Translations under genes and position numbers: made by a program
Origin: Methylophilaceae bacterium LSUCC0401
GTDB lineage: Bacteria; Pseudomonadota; Gammaproteobacteria; Burkholderiales; Methylophilaceae
Reading direction: 5' to 3'
DNA length: 64,000 bases
NCBI GenBank assembly: GCA_024919035.1
Contig: CP103442.1
Coordinates: 248,001 to 312,000 of the forward strand
The notes under the pieces: model-generated
What the model was told of the DNA's origin: nothing
Seen by the model: the letters and a program-made list of their open reading frames with translations, nothing else
Database searches by the model: none
Shown: one piece after another, positions 38,751-46,553 of the stretch
Numbering within the stretch: position 1 is the first letter of the stretch
Layout: the number at the start of each line of letters is the position of its first letter

Positions 38751-39831
38751 CAAGAATTTTTTTGTCTAATTGGTAATTAGTAAATTTTTTGAAACTTAAA
38801 TCAGGAGTTTTGGGTGTTTTTAATGTAGTTTTTAAAAGCTTGTGAAGGGCTACATTTAGTTGATTTTGTTCAAATGGATTGTTAAGAACTATGGAGTAAT
38901 TATGATTTTTAACATAGTGACTATATCCGCAGTTTTCTGTGGTAATGATAGGTAGATTCTGAGATAACGCCTCTAATAAGATGAGGCCTGTATTTTCATA
39001 TCTAGCCGGATGTATCAATAATGATGCTGCCCGCATTACTTTGTGAATATCATTATGTCCCTCAAAAATTTTTATCGAATCAGAAAGATTATATTGATCA
39101 ATCAGTTTTTTATATTTATTAGCTTTATCTTTTCCAAAAATTGCAAAATTATAATTTTTTTGAATTGAATTTGGCAGACTTGCAAATGCATGAATTGATC
39201 TGTCCAAACCCTTGGTTTTAAAACCTGAGCCCACAAATAAAATAAAATTTTTATTTTTTGAAAAATACCCTTTAATAGGATTAGAAATAATTTTATTGAA
39301 CGTAAAAAACTTTTTATCAATAAATGGAGGAATGAAAATAAATTTTTTGTTATCAGTCTTAAAAATAGACTGGTATATCTGATTTTCTTTTTTAGAAATT
39401 GATAGAATTTTAGTATGTGAATAATTAGAAAAAATATCATTTTCTTGTTTTAAAAAAAATTTATTACGTGGAAATAAATTTAAAAAAAAATTTTTATTTT
39501 TAAAAGTGAAGCATGAGTCTGCCGCATAATAAAAATCAAAACCTGAAAGTTTGCTAAAAGCTATTGAAATTGAATCGGTTTGCGATTCTAAATATTCGAG
39601 TGCTTTTTGCTGGAAATTTGAATATTTTTTGTGATTAAAAAAAGCGTTATTTTTTAATAATTTTATTTGAATGTTTTTGGAAGGCTTTATTGCATTCCAT
39701 TCCATTGTCAAAATTTCAACAGTAAATGTTTTACTTAATTTTTCTGCTAATAGCATCATGTCTCTTTGAGCGCCGCCAAAAGGAAAATACTTATAAATAA
39801 TTAATACAAATTTTTTAACTTTTTTATCCAA
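38740..39831 (-). CDS. LPS-core glycosyltransferase, WaaG-like (GT4)
   Basis: A GT-B fold glycosyltransferase of 363 residues. The N-terminal FPFGGAQRDMM glycine-rich motif, AFSKLSGFDFYYAADSC, and the C-terminal ENTGLILLEALSQNLPIIT with the E-x7-E motif follow WaaG, which adds the first glucose to heptose in the LPS core. The first codon is TTG at 39831, with no ATG before the glycine-rich motif and no obvious ribosome-binding site, so its start is uncertain. It overlaps the DUF2970 gene by 8 nt. Confidence 0.85.
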   Translation of the reverse strand: MDKKVKKFVLIIYKYFPFGGAQRDMMLLAEKLSKTFTVEILTMEWNAIKPSKNIQIKLLKNNAFFNHKKYSNFQQKALEYLESQTDSISIAFSKLSGFDFYYAADSCFTFKNKNFFLNLFPRNKFFLKQENDIFSNYSHTKILSISKKENQIYQSIFKTDNKKFIFIPPFIDKKFFTFNKIISNPIKGYFSKNKNFILFVGSGFKTKGLDRSIHAFASLPNSIQKNYNFAIFGKDKANKYKKLIDQYNLSDSIKIFEGHNDIHKVMRAASLLIHPARYENTGLILLEALSQNLPIITTENCGYSHYVKNHNYSIVLNNPFEQNQLNVALHKLLKTTLKTPKTPDLSFKKFTNYQLDKKILANL

Positions 39832-40027
39832 TGATTTGAGAGACGATAAATATTAATGTAAAAATGAAAATTATAGCTAGACAGAGTCCAACAAGAAAAT
39901 AAGGCATAAAACCATATTTTTCTATTAAGTTATCATCCTCATTAAATTTGCTATTTTTTTGAATACCGATAAAGGCTGATAAAACACTCTGGATTATTTT
40001 AAATAGATTCATTAAATAATTATACAT
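39824..40027 (-). CDS. DUF2970 small membrane protein
   Basis: A 67-residue protein with FKIIQSVLSAFIGIQ near the N-terminus and a single transmembrane helix (about residues 42-65), the pattern of DUF2970. Function unknown. A second ATG at 40012 would give 62 residues and fits the family at least as well. It lies immediately outside the left repeat of the tRNA island. Confidence 0.8.
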   Translation of the reverse strand: MYNYLMNLFKIIQSVLSAFIGIQKNSKFNEDDNLIEKYGFMPYFLVGLCLAIIFIFTLIFIVSQIIG

Positions 40028-40054
40028 ATCTATTTAAATAATAGAACTAATTGT

Positions 40055-40130
40055 ATTTTAAAGTATTGATTTTAAATGAAATAATGGTGGTGATGGAGAG
40101 ACTTGAACTCTCGACCTCAGGATTATGAAT
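40055..40130 (-). repeat. left direct repeat: 3' half of tRNA(CAT) plus downstream flank
   Basis: This 76-bp segment repeats 42035-42110 with three mismatches. From 40082 to 40130 the 49 bp are identical. It contains the 3' half of the tRNA (40085-40130, from CCA up to the anticodon loop), after which similarity stops abruptly. The 5' half is missing, so it cannot fold into a tRNA. This is the expected displaced end after integration of a mobile element into the tRNA. Confidence 0.9.
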
Positions 40131-40341
40131 ACTAGATTCTAGTTCAATCTAATACCCTTTGAAGCATTTGAGAGTGTAATATATTACACTTTTTTTATGT
40201 CATTTTGATCCTCTACATCCCACTGTTTTCTGTGCTTTCAGAGTATTACCCCTGCTATTTAATGTCAAGTTTTTTTGCCCATCCTGTAGCCCTTGATATA
40301 TAACTCATTCAGAAGGTCATTTTTTCAAAATATTTTTTTAA
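40131..40341. other. left island flank without genes
   Basis: With the repeat before it, this makes a gene-free stretch of about 314 bp. It holds the dyad ACTAGA-T-TCTAGT at 40131-40143, directly at the end of the repeat, and the palindrome at 40173-40190. The rest, to the stop of the glycosyltransferase at 40342, shows no open frame, promoter or RNA I can support. Confidence 0.6.
40173..40190. repeat. perfect 18-bp palindrome containing the island octamer
   Basis: AGTGTAATATATTACACT is its own reverse complement. It carries the octamer ATTACACT in inverted orientation, starts 10 bp apart. The same octamer occurs twice at the other end (41985 and 41995). It is followed by seven T, so it could also be a weak terminator, but the shared octamers favour a protein-binding role. 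Confidence 0.55.
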
Positions 40342-41316
40342 TTACCTAATAAGGTTTAACCACTTTTTAGCGATCATTTCTTGAGTATAGTTTTTAACCT
40401 TTTTCTGTGCCATCTCGGCGCGACTAGAATATAGCGATGGATTCTGAAGAAAATTTTCAAATTCAGTTTGATTATCAATATCTACAAATTGGTGATCAAA
40501 CTCAAGATATGATTCATATCTTGTGGCAGCAACAGGAAGTCCAAGAGCAAAAGCAGTGATCAAGCGATTATGACTAACCCCATTTTTTCTTTCATCACTT
40601 ATATCCCCTGGAATAATAACTCCTGATACATTAGCAGATGCTTTTAGCATGTTTTCAATGCTCCATAATTGAAACTGAATATTTAAATTAGGAGGATTTG
40701 AAATATGTTGTGATTGGTTTCTAATTTCATCCATACCTTCTTCTGATGTTTGAATGATTAAATTGGATTGAATTTTAGAATTCCAATTCCAATTATTTAT
40801 TAAATTGAAAAGATATTTGAGATTAGTATGATGCCCAAAGAATAAAAATGATGATTCCTTACTTTTTTTTACTTTTTGAATTTGAATTTCAATCGGATCC
40901 TCAATGATTGTTATGTTTTTAAAATTAGGATTAAGGTGATTCTTTAGTTTTACACTTGAGGTTATGATCTGATCATTTGAGTTTAATGACGCTCGATAAA
41001 ATTGACCTGGTAATGTTTCTTTATCAAGATGATGATCTGTGTAGTCAAAAAATATTTTTTTTCTATTCTTTCTATGATTATCAATTATATTAAACCAATT
41101 AGTTAATAGATCCTCTCTGTTGCCCGGAAATTTACTAATAAACAAGAAATCAATTTTACCAAGGTCATCAATAGACTCATTGATGGTTAATTTATATTCA
41201 TTAAAAAATGGTAAATTAAATAGAGAGGTTCTTAATCTTATTGACGCAATATTTGATAGAGAAATATCTTTTGGTTCTTTTACTTTATAAGGAACTAACC
41301 AGTGTATGCTTTTCAT
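40342..41316 (-). CDS. glycosyltransferase-like protein (island cargo)
   Basis: A 324-residue protein. The second half has a GT-B-type Rossmann domain: LFFGHHTNLKYL begins the domain, followed by SGVIIPGD and NRLITAFALGLPVAATRYESYLEF, the region that in GT4 enzymes contacts the nucleotide sugar. The classical E-x7-E motif is not clear, so the call is by fold only; substrate unknown. No signal peptide or membrane segment. It is encoded 6 nt after the FkbM gene within the island, suggesting that the two act on one surface glycan. Confidence 0.7.
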   Translation of the reverse strand: MKSIHWLVPYKVKEPKDISLSNIASIRLRTSLFNLPFFNEYKLTINESIDDLGKIDFLFISKFPGNREDLLTNWFNIIDNHRKNRKKIFFDYTDHHLDKETLPGQFYRASLNSNDQIITSSVKLKNHLNPNFKNITIIEDPIEIQIQKVKKSKESSFLFFGHHTNLKYLFNLINNWNWNSKIQSNLIIQTSEEGMDEIRNQSQHISNPPNLNIQFQLWSIENMLKASANVSGVIIPGDISDERKNGVSHNRLITAFALGLPVAATRYESYLEFDHQFVDIDNQTEFENFLQNPSLYSSRAEMAQKKVKNYTQEMIAKKWLNLIR

Positions 41317-41322
41317 AAACCT

Positions 41323-41976
41323 TTACCAGGACAATATATAATCTTTAACAACCTGATCAATTACTTTTGCCCCATAACTTTTTAAGGTATCGACTGCTTC
41401 AAACTGTGTTTCATTAAATCTATTTGAAAAACCTTTTTGTTCAACAATAATAATTGGTTTATTTCTTAATAAGGTTTCTTTAGCACCTAAAACAACTTGA
41501 TTTTCATATCCTTCAACATCAATTTTAATGAAATCTACATCAGTCAATTCATAATCGTCTAATTTTTTTAATTCAACTTTATTTAAATCATTTGTATTAC
41601 TTGACACATGTGTTGCACCAGTATTTTCTAATTCAACATTCATACTAACAAAACCATTTTCATTACCAAGAGCAACTGGAAGTAATTCAACATTTCCATG
41701 TGGAATATTCTTTTTAAAACATTCTCTAAAAATTTCTACGGGTTCAAAAGCATAAACTTTCTTAAAATTTCCACCTAAATAAAAACTCCAAAAACCACAA
41801 TGTCCACCAACATCAATAGCAGTGTGCTTTCTATTTTTAATATGATGGAAACATCGATCAATATGCTGAGGTTGGTAAAGTCGCTTATCGCCCACTTGAA
41901 CTGATTGAGAAAAGTAACCTTCAAAATGTTGGTCTTCTTTGGGTAACCACCAACCGTATATATATTTTTTATTCAT
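41323..41976 (-). CDS. FkbM-family SAM-dependent methyltransferase (island cargo)
   Basis: The 217-residue protein is a clear FkbM methyltransferase: AIDVGGHCGFWS is the SAM-binding glycine motif, YAFEPVEIFRECFKKNI the acidic second motif, and DFIKIDVEGYENQVVLGA the third. FkbM enzymes methylate sugar hydroxyls. Its short N-terminus with GWWLPKEDQHFEGYF resembles, as I recall, small methyltransferases of marine phages, which would fit a mobile origin; this is a weak inference. Its ATG is 88 nt from the tRNA 3' end, so read-through from the tRNA promoter could express the cargo. Confidence 0.88.
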   Translation of the reverse strand: MNKKYIYGWWLPKEDQHFEGYFSQSVQVGDKRLYQPQHIDRCFHHIKNRKHTAIDVGGHCGFWSFYLGGNFKKVYAFEPVEIFRECFKKNIPHGNVELLPVALGNENGFVSMNVELENTGATHVSSNTNDLNKVELKKLDDYELTDVDFIKIDVEGYENQVVLGAKETLLRNKPIIIVEQKGFSNRFNETQFEAVDTLKSYGAKVIDQVVKDYILSW

Positions 41977-41984
41977 AAAAAAAT

Positions 41985-42002
41985 ATTACACTTTATTACA
42001 CT
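41985..42002. repeat. paired octamer ATTACACT at the right island end
   Basis: ATTACACT occurs at 41985-41992 and again at 41995-42002, starts 10 bp apart (one helical turn), in direct orientation. The same octamer is in the left palindrome. The location suits arm-type recombinase or excisionase sites, but it is also just upstream of the FkbM start and could be an operator. Confidence 0.5.
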
Positions 42003-42034
42003 TTTTTGTAACCTTATTGGGTAGAGCATTAGAG

Positions 42035-42110
42035 ATTTTAAGTTATTGATTTTAAATGAATTAATGGTGGTGATGGAGAGACTTGAACTCTCGACCTCAG
42101 GATTATGAAT
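42035..42110 (-). repeat. right direct repeat within the intact tRNA(CAT)
   Basis: It matches 40055-40130 with three mismatches, all outside the tRNA, at 42042, 42043 and 42061. Identity ends at the anticodon loop, after which the true 5' half of the tRNA follows. With the left copy it forms the presumed attachment-site pair. Confidence 0.9.
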
Positions 42111-42141
42111 CCTGCGCTCTAACCAGCTGAGCTACATCACC
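42065..42141 (-). tRNA. tRNA with CAT anticodon (elongator Met, or Ile2)
   Basis: A complete 77-nt cloverleaf with encoded CCA (complement of 42065-42067), discriminator A and acceptor GGTGATG/CATCACC. The anticodon stem CAGGA/TCCTG around TTCATAA gives anticodon CAT. The first pair is a normal G1-C72 and the stem lacks the GGG/CCC of initiators, so it is not initiator Met. Elongator Met is most likely, but CAT tRNAs modified by TilS to read AUA cannot be excluded. It is the integration site of the island. Confidence 0.9.
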
Positions 42142-42184
42142 AAAAGATCAGGCATTATATTTTTTTCAATGAGTTATGTAAAGC

Positions 42185-43270
42185 TTAAACATTAAATTTA
42201 AAGTGAATGACATCACCATCTTTGACAATGTAGTCTTTTCCTTCCAATCTCTGCTTTCCAGCCTCTTTTGATTTTAATTCACCTCCATATTTTATGTAAT
42301 CTTCAAAAGAAATGACTTCAGCTTTAATAAAACCTCTTTGAAAGTCTGTGTGAATAACACCGGCTGATTCTGGTGCAGTGTATCCAGTTTTAATTGTCCA
42401 GGCACGAACTTCTTTTACGCCTGCAGTAAAATATGTTTGCAAATTCAACAGTGAATATGTTTCTCTGATAATTAAATTTAGCCCCGGTTCGGCAACATTT
42501 AATTCAGATAAAAAAAGCTGTTTTTCCTCATCAGTTAGGTCTGCAATTTCTGATTCAATTTTGGCACATATGGGAATACACTTTGATCCATGATTTTTTG
42601 CATATTCAATCACATTCTCTAAATACTGATTATTTTCAAAGCCATCCTCATTGACGTTTGCAACATACATTACTGGTTTTAAGGTAATAAGAAATAGAGG
42701 ATAAAGCAACTTGAGATCATCTGGATTCAAAGACATATCTCTCAGAAGTTTTCCTTGATCTAAGTGACTTAATACAGATTCAAATAAACTAACTTTTTTA
42801 ATTGATTCTTTATCACCTGATTTTGATTTCTTCCTTTCTTTTTCTAGTGATTTTGATACTGATTCTAGATCTGCAAGAATTAGTTCTGTGTTTATTGTTT
42901 CAATATCGGATATGGGATTGATTTTTCCATCAACGTGAACAATATTTTCATCTTCAAAACATCTTACTACATGAAGAATGGCGTTTGTTTCTCTAATATT
43001 TGCAAGAAACTTATTTCCCAAGCCTTCACCTTTCGAGGCTCCAGCAACTAATCCGGCAATGTCAACAAATTCAACGATTGCTGGCTGTATTTTTTCAGGG
43101 TTAACGATCTTTGCGAGTTCATCTAACCTTGAATCTGGTACTTCAACAATTCCAGAATTGGGCTCAATCGTGCAAAAAGGGTAATTTTCAGCTTCAATGC
43201 CAGATTTAGTTATGGCGTTAAATAAGGTTGATTTGCCAACATTGGGTAATCCCACGATTCCACATTTCAT
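42185..43270 (-). CDS. ychF: redox-regulated ATPase YchF
   Basis: YchF (Ola1) is an Obg-related P-loop NTPase that prefers ATP and binds ribosomes. The 361-residue protein opens with [19 protein letters not shown], has the G3 region [22 protein letters not shown] (split over residues 65-90), and ends with a TGS-like domain including [30 protein letters not shown] in segments. It follows pth by 6 nt, the usual pth-ychF pair. Confidence 0.97.
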   Translation of the reverse strand: MKCGIVGLPNVGKSTLFNAITKSGIEAENYPFCTIEPNSGIVEVPDSRLDELAKIVNPEKIQPAIVEFVDIAGLVAGASKGEGLGNKFLANIRETNAILHVVRCFEDENIVHVDGKINPISDIETINTELILADLESVSKSLEKERKKSKSGDKESIKKVSLFESVLSHLDQGKLLRDMSLNPDDLKLLYPLFLITLKPVMYVANVNEDGFENNQYLENVIEYAKNHGSKCIPICAKIESEIADLTDEEKQLFLSELNVAEPGLNLIIRETYSLLNLQTYFTAGVKEVRAWTIKTGYTAPESAGVIHTDFQRGFIKAEVISFEDYIKYGGELKSKEAGKQRLEGKDYIVKDGDVIHFKFNV

Positions 43271-43276
43271 TTATCT

Positions 43277-43852
43277 TTATTCCTTCGTGTGTAGATTTAA
43301 CATGGCTTTTTCAAAACTTCCGTTGATCATATAGGACAAGTTTTGATAGCCTCTCAGAATTGCTGAACGAATTTCTTCTTCTTCATTTTTTAAAGGTCTT
43401 TTCAAGACATAAGCCTTTACAAGGTTTTTATTCCCTGGGTGTCCAATACCAATTCTGAGTCTCCAAAAAGTATTCGTTCCAATTGAACTAATTATACTTT
43501 TCAGTCCGTTATGTCCTCCATGACCACCACCATTTTTTAATCGAATGTCACCGGGAAGAAGATCGAGTTCATCATGGATCACTAAAATTTCTTCGGGCTT
43601 TACTTTATAAAAGTTTAAAATTTTAGCTACAGACAGCCCTGAATCATTCATAAAGGTTGTTGGATTGAGCAAATGAATATTATCAAGATCAGGGATTTTT
43701 TTATATAAACCATTGAATTTAATACTCTTTTCAAAGCTTAATTTTAAATTACTTGCAATTAAATCATTGAACCAAAAGCCAACATTATGTCGGGTACTTT
43801 CATATTCACCGCCTGGATTACCTAGGCCAACAAAAATTTTAATTCCCGTCAT
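43277..43852 (-). CDS. pth: peptidyl-tRNA hydrolase
   Basis: Pth releases peptides from prematurely dropped peptidyl-tRNA. The 191-residue protein has GLGNPGGEYESTRHNVGFW at residues 10-28 (catalytic His), the Asn in FMNDSG, and HDELDLLPGDIRLKNGGGHGGHNGL in the centre. The ATG lies only 9 nt after a strong hairpin, and the only SD-like bases (AAAGGG) are in the hairpin's 3' arm, so initiation may be regulated. Confidence 0.97.
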   Translation of the reverse strand: MTGIKIFVGLGNPGGEYESTRHNVGFWFNDLIASNLKLSFEKSIKFNGLYKKIPDLDNIHLLNPTTFMNDSGLSVAKILNFYKVKPEEILVIHDELDLLPGDIRLKNGGGHGGHNGLKSIISSIGTNTFWRLRIGIGHPGNKNLVKAYVLKRPLKNEEEEIRSAILRGYQNLSYMINGSFEKAMLNLHTKE

Positions 43853-43886
43853 TTAAACAAAAACACCCTTTTAGCAAAGGGTGTTA
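43850..43886 (-). terminator. hairpin between rplY and pth, possible attenuator
   Basis: On the minus strand, AACACCCTTT and AAAGGGTGTT form a perfect 10-bp stem with a 4-nt loop (43862-43885), followed by TTTGTTT. It has the form of an intrinsic terminator after rplY, but the pth ATG begins just after it (43852). Its 3' arm contains the only plausible SD of pth. Confidence 0.65.
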
Positions 43887-43912
43887 TTTTCAAATTTAGA
43901 ATGGAAATAAAT

Positions 43913-44593
43913 TTAACTTTCTTCTGGCTCTTCATTATCACTATCTTGTGAATCTGCTTCATTAGAATCAGCATCTTCTGCTGCAGAATCATCTGTAGAT
44001 GATGCAACATCCTCTGTTGCTTGAACTTTAGGTTTAATAATTGAAGTGACGGCTGCATCATTTTCATGAGTCAATGCAGTGATTTCAACACCCTCTGGAA
44101 CTTTAAGATCAGACAAATGAATCGAATGACCAAGTTCTAGATTTTCTAAGTCAACCTCTATGAATTGAGGTAAGTCTTTAGGTAGACACGAAATGTCTAC
44201 TTCGGTCATGATGTGAGAGATCACTCCACCTTCTAGCTTAACGCCCTTAGCGATATCTTCATTGATAAAATGGAATGGCACATTCACATGAATTTTTTCG
44301 TTTTGATTCACTCTTTGAAAATCAATATGAAGAATAGTGCCTTTTACAGGTTCTAGCTGGTAGTCTCTTAATAAGACAGACTCTTTTTCTCCATCTGTTG
44401 ATAATTCAAGAATTGATGCATGGAATGCTTCTTTATTAAATTGTAGATGAAGCGTTTTGCTATCAAGAACAATGGATTGTGCTTCCTTGTGATTTCCATA
44501 CAGTATTCCTGGGATCTTGCCATTTTTACGAAGACGGCGGCTCGCACCCGTTCCTTTCGTATCTCTTTTTTCTGCTGTTACAGTTATTTTCAT
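43913..44593 (-). CDS. rplY: ribosomal protein L25/general stress protein Ctc
   Basis: L25 binds 5S rRNA. At 226 residues this is the long Ctc form: an N-terminal L25 domain (TAEKRDTKGTGASRRLRKNGKIPGILYG split at residues 7-34), a beta domain including PVKGTILHIDFQRV, and an acidic, Ser-rich tail of about 35 residues. It lies between prs and pth, as in many Betaproteobacteria. Confidence 0.97.
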   Translation of the reverse strand: MKITVTAEKRDTKGTGASRRLRKNGKIPGILYGNHKEAQSIVLDSKTLHLQFNKEAFHASILELSTDGEKESVLLRDYQLEPVKGTILHIDFQRVNQNEKIHVNVPFHFINEDIAKGVKLEGGVISHIMTEVDISCLPKDLPQFIEVDLENLELGHSIHLSDLKVPEGVEITALTHENDAAVTSIIKPKVQATEDVASSTDDSAAEDADSNEADSQDSDNEEPEES

Positions 44594-44647
44594 TTACTTA
44601 CTCCAAATAGTTAATAGTAAATTCGCGACCAAATTTACCAAATAAAA

Positions 44648-45598
44648 TTAATCAATAAACAATGAGCTTACTGAATCCTCATGGCTAATACGTTTAATCG
44701 TTTCAGCCAATAAACTTGCTACAGATATTTGTCTGACTTTTTCACACTTTTGTGAATTTTCAGAGAGCGTAATTGTATCAGTTACTACAATTTCATCAAG
44801 TTCTGATCCATTAATATTTTCAATAGCATTTCCTGAAAGAATTGGGTGGGTGATAAATGCTTTTACTTCAAGAGCCCCTTTATTTTTAAGAGCCAATGCA
44901 GCTTTAGTTAATGTGTCCGCCGTATCAACAATGTCATCAACAATGACACATGATCTGCCTTCAACATCACCGATGATATTCATGACTTCAGAAACATTCG
45001 GCTTTGGGCGTCTTTTATCAATAATAGCCAAATCAGAGCCAAGTATTTTTGACCAGGCACGAGCCCTGACTACACCGCCTACATCTGGAGATACTATGAC
45101 TAGATTTTCAGGTTTATTAACAGCTAAGTCATCCAATAAAATGGGCGTTGCATATATATTATCAACAGGAATATCAAAAAATCCTTGAATTTGGTCTGAA
45201 TGTAAATCCATGGTAAGTAGCCGATCAACTCCAGCACTGGAGAGCATATTGGCAACGACTTTAGCTGTGATCGCAACTCGTGCTGAGCGGGGACGTCGAT
45301 CTTGTCTTGAATAACCTAGGTAAGGAATGGCAGCTGTTATTCTCCCTGCTGATGAGCGTTTTAACGCATCAACCATAACCATGATTTCCATTAAATGATC
45401 ATTGGTTGGCATGCTGGTTGATTGCAATATGAAAACATCTTTACCGCGAACATTTTCTAAGAGTTCAACCATGGTTTCACCGTCACTAAACTTTCCCACA
45501 TTGGCTTTGCCAAGCTTAATATTGAGATGATCAGTAACTTTTTTTGCAAGTGTAGGGTTAGCGTTACCAGTAAAAACCATCAAACTGTGGTTATCCAT
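44648..45598 (-). CDS. prs: ribose-phosphate pyrophosphokinase
   Basis: Prs makes PRPP for nucleotides, histidine, tryptophan and NAD. The 316-residue protein has [16 protein letters not shown] near residues 37-50, [12 protein letters not shown], the [20 protein letters not shown] substrate region, and the PRPP loop [12 protein letters not shown]. tRNA-Gln lies just upstream with only 21 nt between them. Confidence 0.98.
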   Translation of the reverse strand: MDNHSLMVFTGNANPTLAKKVTDHLNIKLGKANVGKFSDGETMVELLENVRGKDVFILQSTSMPTNDHLMEIMVMVDALKRSSAGRITAAIPYLGYSRQDRRPRSARVAITAKVVANMLSSAGVDRLLTMDLHSDQIQGFFDIPVDNIYATPILLDDLAVNKPENLVIVSPDVGGVVRARAWSKILGSDLAIIDKRRPKPNVSEVMNIIGDVEGRSCVIVDDIVDTADTLTKAALALKNKGALEVKAFITHPILSGNAIENINGSELDEIVVTDTITLSENSQKCEKVRQISVASLLAETIKRISHEDSVSSLFID

Positions 45599-45619
45599 TA
45601 CAAACCCTCCTTAAAAAAA

Positions 45620-45696
45620 TGGCAGGGGAGGAAGGATTCGAACCTTCGCATGCAGGGATCAAAACCCTGTGCCTTAACCAGCTTGGCGACTCCCCT
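45620..45696 (-). tRNA. tRNA-Gln (anticodon TTG)
   Basis: A complete 77-nt cloverleaf with encoded CCA (complement of 45620-45622), discriminator G and acceptor AGGGGAG/CTCCCCT. The anticodon stem CAGGG/CCCTG around TTTTGAT gives TTG, reading CAA and CAG. Its mature 5' end overlaps the ispE stop codon by two bases. The ispE-tRNA-Gln-prs arrangement is typical of Betaproteobacteria. Confidence 0.95.
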
Positions 45697-46543
45697 ATAA
45701 TGAACTATTGTACGCAATATTATGTTCTAGACTTCTTGATTTAAAAAAAACAGTATCTGCGGGTAATTCTTTAATAACTGCTTCAACATCAATATTTTCT
45801 TTTAAAATTAAAAAACAACTTGATCCCGTTCCTGTGATTTTAGCATTACCAAATTGTCTTAAATAGTTTAATAGTTGCTTTATTTTTATGTTTTTATCTA
45901 GAATGTATTCTTCTAAATCATTTCCCTGCGTATTAATGATGTCATCATAATTGCTGAGAGCCGTAATTTTCAACTCTTTTGATTTATTTGTCAATTTAAA
46001 AGCACTGAAAATCTCTTTTGTAGAAATATTTATAGAGGGGTAACAAATGAGAAATTGCATAGGCTTGAGATTTATTGGTGTAATTTTCTCACCAATACCC
46101 TCTACAAATGCATTTTTATTATTGATAAAAAAGGGAATATCAGCCCCGAGACTCGCGCCAAGATCAGTCAGTTGTTCCTGATTCTGATTGAGATGACACA
46201 GCTGATTGATAGCTATCAGCGTTGTTGCTGCGTTTGAGCTTCCACCCCCCAAACCTCCCCCTTGAGGGATAATTTTGTTAACTTGAATATCTACTGAATA
46301 TTCTTTTGGAAGAATACGTTCACAGGCTTTATAAATTAAATCATCAAAAAGATTTGTTTGAACAGATGGATTATTAACAGTAATTTTTCTAGATTCAGAC
46401 CTTTCAATTTTGAAAAATAATTCATCATATAAATCAACAAAGGTGAAGATGCTTTGTAAGTTGTGATATCCATCCGGTTTTCGATCAATTATATTGAGAA
46501 ATAAATTTAATTTTGCAGGGGATTTAAATTTAACGTAAGCCAT
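45695..46543 (-). CDS. ispE: 4-diphosphocytidyl-2-C-methyl-D-erythritol kinase
   Basis: IspE phosphorylates CDP-methylerythritol in the MEP isoprenoid route. The 282-residue GHMP kinase has SPAKLNLFLNI at residues 8-18, the ATP loop PQGGGLGGGSSNAAT near residues 93-107, and ITGTGSSCFLI near the C-terminus. The TAG stop at 45695-45697 overlaps the first two bases of tRNA-Gln. Confidence 0.97.
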   Translation of the reverse strand: MAYVKFKSPAKLNLFLNIIDRKPDGYHNLQSIFTFVDLYDELFFKIERSESRKITVNNPSVQTNLFDDLIYKACERILPKEYSVDIQVNKIIPQGGGLGGGSSNAATTLIAINQLCHLNQNQEQLTDLGASLGADIPFFINNKNAFVEGIGEKITPINLKPMQFLICYPSINISTKEIFSAFKLTNKSKELKITALSNYDDIINTQGNDLEEYILDKNIKIKQLLNYLRQFGNAKITGTGSSCFLILKENIDVEAVIKELPADTVFFKSRSLEHNIAYNSSL

Positions 46544-46553
46544 AAGAAAGAAG

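Larger units (their letters stand above)
40082..42110. mobile_element. cargo-only genomic island in tRNA(CAT), no integrase
   Basis: Two direct repeats, exactly 1,980 bp apart, bound a segment with two minus-strand genes (glycosyltransferase 40342-41316 and FkbM methyltransferase 41323-41976). The repeats contain the 3' half of the tRNA at 42065-42141, which is restored intact, and end at the anticodon loop, a favoured crossover site of tyrosine recombinases. No integrase, transposase or plasmid gene is present. A non-autonomous element mobilised in trans, or the remains of a larger one, would fit. Confidence 0.75.

Noticed and set aside
40085-40130. A second tRNA(CAT) gene
   Set aside because: Only the 3' half is present. 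The sequence after 40130 does not pair to make an anticodon stem, D arm or acceptor 5' strand.
44850-45188. A 112-codon open frame antisense to prs
   Set aside because: It mirrors the conserved PRPP-synthetase frame and has no recognisable protein features.
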